The notes below the pieces were generated by a model. That model ran no database searches, had not been told where the DNA came from, and saw only the letters and a list, made by a program, of their open reading frames with translations. A stretch of DNA of 64,000 bases from Sulfurovum sp. GTDB taxonomy: Bacteria; Campylobacterota; Campylobacteria; Campylobacterales; Sulfurovaceae. Location of the stretch: NCBI GenBank assembly GCA_027063305.1, contig JAMORY010000027.1, forward strand, positions 62,001-126,000, given 5' to 3'. Positions 60,405 to 64,000 of this stretch are shown piece after piece (position 1 is the first letter of the stretch; each line of letters begins with the position of its first letter). Both the position numbers and the translations under genes were made by a program.

Positions 60405-61082
60405 CTACCATCCTCTCATACGGTTTCTCACGCGGTGGTTGAAAAAGTAGACACCCAAAAGCACCACAAAGCTCAAGCCCAGCATGATCGCGGCATAGAT
60501 ATGCGCTTTACCATACTCCATCACTTCGACCATCTCATAGATCGCCACCGATGCCACCTTCGTCTCTCCGGGGATATTCCCTCCCACCATTAAGACCACA
60601 CCGAACTCTCCGACCGTATGGGCGAACGTAATGATCAGTGCAGTGATCAACGAGGGCTTGATATTGGGCAGTGCCACATGAAGCAGTGTCTGCATAGGGC
60701 TCTTGCCTGCAAGGTAAGAGGCTTCGATCATATGCCGGTTGAGCGACTCGAACCCGTTCTGCAAAGGCTGTACCATAAAAGGTAGCGAGTAGAAACAACT
60801 CGCTACCACCAAACCGCTGAAGGTAAAGACAAGTTTTATACCAAAGAGTGTCTCTATCCAGTTCCCAAGCCATGAATCGGGCGCTAATGCAACAAGTAGG
60901 TAGAACCCCAACACCGAGGGGGGCAGAACAATAGGCAGTGCGGTCAATGCCTCCAGTAGCGGTTTGAGCTTAGCGCGTGTCTGAGAGAGCCACCATGCCA
61001 AAGGGAGTGCGATACAAAAGAGGATCACGGTGGTCAAGCCTGCAAGCTTGAACGAAAGCCAGAACGGAGTTAGGTCTATCAT
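60405..61082 (-). CDS. modB: Molybdate ABC transporter permease
   Basis: 225-residue inner-membrane permease with five to six segments. LPIVLPPSVLGFYLLVAL and the ATPase-contact EAA loop EASYLAGKSPMQTLLHVALPNIKPSLITA are typical of ModB, as is HTVGEFGVVLMVGGNIPGET. It overlaps modA by four bases (ATGA-type) and lies one base before modC. Confidence 0.93.
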   Translation of the reverse strand: MIDLTPFWLSFKLAGLTTVILFCIALPLAWWLSQTRAKLKPLLEALTALPIVLPPSVLGFYLLVALAPDSWLGNWIETLFGIKLVFTFSGLVVASCFYSLPFMVQPLQNGFESLNRHMIEASYLAGKSPMQTLLHVALPNIKPSLITALIITFAHTVGEFGVVLMVGGNIPGETKVASVAIYEMVEVMEYGKAHIYAAIMLGLSFVVLLGVYFFNHRVRNRMRGW

Positions 61083-61822
61083 GGGATACGATATCCATAC
61101 GCTTGAAGTATCTTACGCGCTTGTGCAGTTTGCAAAAAGTCGTAGAGTGCCGTAGCATCAGGGTTCTCTTTAGGAGTGTGCAATAGCAACATCCCCTGCG
61201 CAATAGGCTCATAGGTATCTGCATCGACCGGTTGATATGTCGCATGTTTCATATAGGGCTTGAGTTTTCCCGAAAAGAGTGCCGAACGGGCAATGATCCC
61301 CACATCGACCATACGCATGGTATAGATGACCGTCTGGGAGATAGATTCACCATAAACGATCTTTGAGGCGACATGTTCCCAAAGCCCACTCTTTTGCAAC
61401 GCTTCTTTCGCCGCCTTACCATAAGGCGCTGTTTTGGGATTGGCGATAGCGATACGTTCGATCTTCTCTCCTACTAAAACGCTCAAACCCTCATCAAGGT
61501 TCAATCCATCCTTGGAGAAGAGTACCAGCTCTCCGAGTGCATAGACCACCGGAGGCTTGACACCGATCCCTTTTTGAAAAAGTGCCTCAGGGTAAGCCGT
61601 GTTGGCGGAGAGAAAAAGATCGAACGGTGCACCGTTCTCTATTTGCGTACGGAGCTTACCGCTTCCGCCAATAGCTACATCGATACTGCTATCGGGGTGC
61701 ATAACCTTGAACGCTTCAATGATCTTGGGAAGCGCATACCCCATATTGGCCGCAGCAGCGATCCGTACGTTCTGCGCAAAGAGCAGGCCGACCAGCCATG
61801 TCAATATCAGTAAGATCCGCAT
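61079..61822 (-). CDS. modA: Molybdate ABC transporter substrate-binding protein
   Basis: Periplasmic binding protein, 247 residues, signal peptide MRILLILTWLVGLLFA. VRIAAAANMGYALPKIIEAFKVMHPDS and GSGKLRTQIENGAPFDLFLSANTAYPEAL are the oxyanion-binding blocks of ModA. Nine bases downstream of the porin gene. Confidence 0.94.
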   Translation of the reverse strand: MRILLILTWLVGLLFAQNVRIAAAANMGYALPKIIEAFKVMHPDSSIDVAIGGSGKLRTQIENGAPFDLFLSANTAYPEALFQKGIGVKPPVVYALGELVLFSKDGLNLDEGLSVLVGEKIERIAIANPKTAPYGKAAKEALQKSGLWEHVASKIVYGESISQTVIYTMRMVDVGIIARSALFSGKLKPYMKHATYQPVDADTYEPIAQGMLLLHTPKENPDATALYDFLQTAQARKILQAYGYRIP

Positions 61823-61831
61823 ACAAACCTC

Positions 61832-63331
61832 CTAAAAGAGATAGTTCAACTCAAACCGCACCTCATCGTATGAGGGGTCGAGCTTACGCACACCATCGGG
61901 AGTGACTGTATCGTCATCTCCGCTCACATGCCCCAGACGCACCCTGCCATAGAGCCCTTGGTAGGACTCGAAGCGATGAGAGAGATCAAGCGTCAACACT
62001 CGGCTGTCCGCTTGCACTCCGGGTTTATCATCATCAAAATCCTGCACGACAAAACGCATTTTAGCATGCAGGTTCCCCAGTTTCGGCATTCCTTTCCAAT
62101 CATGATCATACCGCACCATATAGCTTTTGGTCGCAGCATACCAGTTATGCTGTCCCATTGCACGGGTGAATCCTGCAGTGGGATAGCCTCTCCACGGAGC
62201 GACGATATCCCCTTTATCTGCGATCTGCGTATAGCCAAAGCGTACCCGCCATGCATCTTTTCCAACGTCAACTCGTGCACCAAAGAGCCAACTCTCCAAA
62301 CTATCAGGGTCAGCATAGCCCGCAGTGATAGTTCTAAGGTTCGCACCTCCGATCTCTCCGGCACCATTGTCGAACTGATACATATAACGTACAGCAGGCG
62401 CGATACGTACCCCCTCGTAGTGCATACTGTAGTCCAACTCTACCATCACATCACTTAAAAGCTCCGGAAGTGCCGTATAGTTACTCCATACCTTCAACCC
62501 CTCTATCGAGCGGTTCTTCACTTCCGCCACGAACATCCTGTCTTCAATACCGCGTGCTTGCAGTTTCTCAAGTGTCAGACCACGATGCATAGCAGAGTCG
62601 TCATTCTCACTATACACACCGTATGGATCGGACTCCGTAGAGACCCCTCTTGCCAAAAGATGATGGAATGTATTGTGGTCACGCAGCTTCTGACGCAACA
62701 GGTACGCTACAGCTATATGGGTATTGGCAATATCATCACTGGTGTAGGTATACCCTTCAAAGGTGTTGGGTACCATTTTGCTATCTCCACTTCCTGTAAG
62801 AAAGCTCTCGAATATCTGCCGACCTGCACGAAATATCCCCTGCTTATAGCGGTACGCTACATATGCCTGTGCGATATTGAGTAGAGCACCACTGTCACCA
62901 TTGAGCATATCGTACCGGCTGATCGTATCTTTCCCTCCTTTATAGAGGTAGGCTTCATCATCGGACAATGAGCCCCATCCGAACGAACCGTAGACCCCCG
63001 CGGTCACACCCAGACCGTGCCAATAAGCACTCTTATAGATAAAACTCCCCCCAAGACCGGCAATGGCATGATCCTTTCGAAGGTAGCGACCGTCATCAGC
63101 CTCTAGCTCCTCACCCCACTTGAAACCAAAGCTGTCCATACGCAAACGCCCATAAAATATCCCCTCTTGCCACATCTGCGAAAAGGTACTCGCTTCGGAA
63201 GGTAAAATGTTATAGTGCAGCCGCATTCCACTATCTAAAGTTTGCTTAGGGGTAGCAAGGGAGCTCTCTTGAGCCCAAAGTCCTCCCAGTACCCCTGCTG
63301 TCATTAATACCGTACGATACCACATACTCAT
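61832..63331 (-). CDS. Outer-membrane porin, Opr/OprD-like family
   Basis: About 499 residues from the ATG at 63331 (MSMWYRTVLMTAGVLGGLWAQES, a signal peptide). The mature chain is a series of amphipathic beta strands with many aromatic residues and ends in a terminal Phe (DEVRFELNYLF), the outer-membrane insertion signal. FYGRLRMDSFGFKW, GLGGSFIYKSAYWHGLGVTAGVYGSFGWG and FRAGRQIFESFLTGSGDSKMVPNTFEGYTY recall Campylobacterota Opr-family porins. It heads the modABC-cmoM unit, which suggests, but does not prove, a role in molybdate or other anion entry. Confidence 0.85.
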   Translation of the reverse strand: MSMWYRTVLMTAGVLGGLWAQESSLATPKQTLDSGMRLHYNILPSEASTFSQMWQEGIFYGRLRMDSFGFKWGEELEADDGRYLRKDHAIAGLGGSFIYKSAYWHGLGVTAGVYGSFGWGSLSDDEAYLYKGGKDTISRYDMLNGDSGALLNIAQAYVAYRYKQGIFRAGRQIFESFLTGSGDSKMVPNTFEGYTYTSDDIANTHIAVAYLLRQKLRDHNTFHHLLARGVSTESDPYGVYSENDDSAMHRGLTLEKLQARGIEDRMFVAEVKNRSIEGLKVWSNYTALPELLSDVMVELDYSMHYEGVRIAPAVRYMYQFDNGAGEIGGANLRTITAGYADPDSLESWLFGARVDVGKDAWRVRFGYTQIADKGDIVAPWRGYPTAGFTRAMGQHNWYAATKSYMVRYDHDWKGMPKLGNLHAKMRFVVQDFDDDKPGVQADSRVLTLDLSHRFESYQGLYGRVRLGHVSGDDDTVTPDGVRKLDPSYDEVRFELNYLF

Positions 63332-63401
63332 TTTACCACTACTCCCTAAACGATCTAAGGTCCATATAGTACCACTACCTCCCTTACAACTCATGGGGTG
63401 C

Positions 63402-63430
63402 TTGACAAACTAACACAAAAGTGTTATTAT
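63402..63430 (+). promoter_or_regulatory. Sigma-70-type promoter of ssrA
   Basis: TTGACA at 63402-63407 and TATTAT at 63425-63430, spaced 17 bases: the best consensus promoter in the window. Start expected near 63437, leaving a leader of about 90 bases to be removed from the tmRNA precursor. Confidence 0.85.
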
Positions 63431-63478
63431 CCGCCTACTTTAGTCAAGAGTGGCGAATGCAGAAGTCAGGGGCAAACT

Positions 63479-63526
63479 ACTCCTCACTCCTCACTCCTCA
63501 CTCCTCACTAAAATGCTACGCATTTT
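63479..63526. repeat. Four perfect heptamers plus hairpin (composite repeat J) in the tmRNA leader
   Basis: Four ACTCCTC units (63479-63506) and hairpin AAAATGC-TAC-GCATTTT (63510-63526), ending two bases before mature tmRNA. Preceded by GCAAACTAC as in the copy at alaS. Confidence 0.8.
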
Positions 63527-63528
63527 AC

Positions 63529-63894
63529 GGGGGTGACTTGGTTTCGACTGGAGCAGTCGGGGCTATGTGCATGTCGGACTGGGCAATTCCGTTACGCGGC
63601 CCAACGCGAATAAACGCAAACAATACAGATTATCGTCCAGCTTACGCAGTAGCGTAAGTTAAACAAACTTTTGGACTGCCCTGCCGGCGAGTGTCATCTT
63701 AACCGGATCTTTGGGTATCATATCTGATGACTATATCTGTAAGAAGCCATGCTTACAGACGAACCTTCTGGCTGGTCGTACGTAGTTTTGGGTGTTGTAC
63801 GAAGTACGACGAGATCTATCAACACCGACTAAGCATGTAGAGTCATAGTCCTAGCTGTTTCAGGACAGGGGTTCAATTCCCCTCACCTCCACCA
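63529..63894 (+). ncRNA. ssrA: tmRNA (ssrA)
   Basis: Transfer-messenger RNA of about 366 bases. The 5' end GGGGGTGACTTGGTTTCGAC and the 3' end GGTTCAATTCCCCTCACC plus TCCACCA are the tRNA-like half (T arm and acceptor with encoded CCA). The resume codon GCA is at 63616 and the tag reads ANNTDYRPAYAVA, then TAA (63655-63657), 13 residues, similar to other Campylobacterota tags. Works with SmpB (20033-20494) to rescue stalled ribosomes. Its promoter lies about 100 bases upstream. Confidence 0.97.
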
Positions 63895-64000
63895 TTAGCT
63901 ACTTTCAGTAACACTTCATAAAAAATCATTGAAGCACAATTTAAGTGGTATATCGAGTGGTACATCTTCGCTATACTTTTTAATACCATAAGCCCAAAAA
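63895..64000. other. Sequence downstream of tmRNA, possible integration hotspot edge
   Basis: A/T-rich, no gene. Contains two close direct repeats GTGGTATAT and GTGGTACAT (about 63945-63965). The tmRNA 3' end is a common attachment site for integrative elements; whether one starts here lies outside the window. Confidence 0.25.

Noticed and set aside
63421-63657. 78-codon frame ending in the tmRNA tag
   Set aside because: The frame crosses the promoter, the repeat and the tmRNA tRNA-like half; only the 13-codon tag is translated in trans.

Overview
The window reads as a chromosomal segment of a Campylobacterota (Epsilonproteobacteria) bacterium of the Sulfurovum/Sulfurimonas type. This rests on gene content and order: ffh-rpsP-khpA-rimM-trmD-rplS, waaA-zinc ribbon protein-nif3-glyQ, pbp1A-bioF and maf-alaS are neighbour sets I recall from Helicobacter and relatives. 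A glutamine synthetase without the adenylylation tyrosine and a tmRNA tag ANNTDYRPAYAVA also fit. Coding density is high, and no prophage, insertion sequence, rRNA or tRNA was seen.

Layout. 1-4754 (minus): a cut-off dacB/PBP4 gene, a solo OvoA-like methyltransferase, a small membrane protein and the secF-secD-yajC export genes. 4819-10106 (plus): a tight run lnt-yidD-pyrC-carbonic anhydrase-cysK-class IV aminotransferase-hypothetical. 10135-15128: LysR regulator, then Rep/UvrD helicase, truB and ispE on plus. 15177-19927 (minus): a stress block of pentaheme cytochrome c, truC, Crp/Fnr regulator, yfdX and two hsp20 genes. 20033-31259: smpB (plus), two basic membrane proteins, the ribosomal/SRP cluster, rRNA modification, LPS Kdo transfer, glyQ and purE. 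31353-41957: U32 protein, hisJ, glnA, antiporter, DsbA-like, PBP1A, bioF, maf, CopD-like. 42061-51930: alaS, lipoprotein, murG, ftsW, a class B PBP, panC, prfB. 52010-57938 (plus): lgt and a two-gene 2-hydroxyacyl-CoA dehydratase/activase-like system. 57999-63331: a diguanylate cyclase, then porin-modA-modB-modC-cmoM on minus. 63529-63894: tmRNA.

The most interesting signals are regulatory or repetitive. First, an 18-bp palindrome of the form ATGCWACCTARGTWGCAT lies upstream of both yfdX and the first hsp20, each exactly 33 bp (centre to centre) from a perfect TATAAT. That is the class II Crp/Fnr promoter geometry, and a Crp/Fnr gene with an unusual recognition helix sits next door. Second, at least ten composite repeats (hairpin plus tandem heptamers such as ACTCCTC, ACTATTC or AGCGTTG) are scattered between genes, and heptamer arrays also lie in frame inside lnt, murG and alaS. 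Third, there is a family of REP-like elements (GTAG followed by a palindrome). In two cases the TAG of GTAG is the stop codon of the preceding gene.

Functionally the window is mostly housekeeping: envelope and peptidoglycan synthesis, protein export, tRNA modification and trans-translation. Accessory content is the stress block, the ATP-driven low-potential redox pair and the molybdate uptake operon. All functional statements are homology judgements made by eye; no database search was possible.
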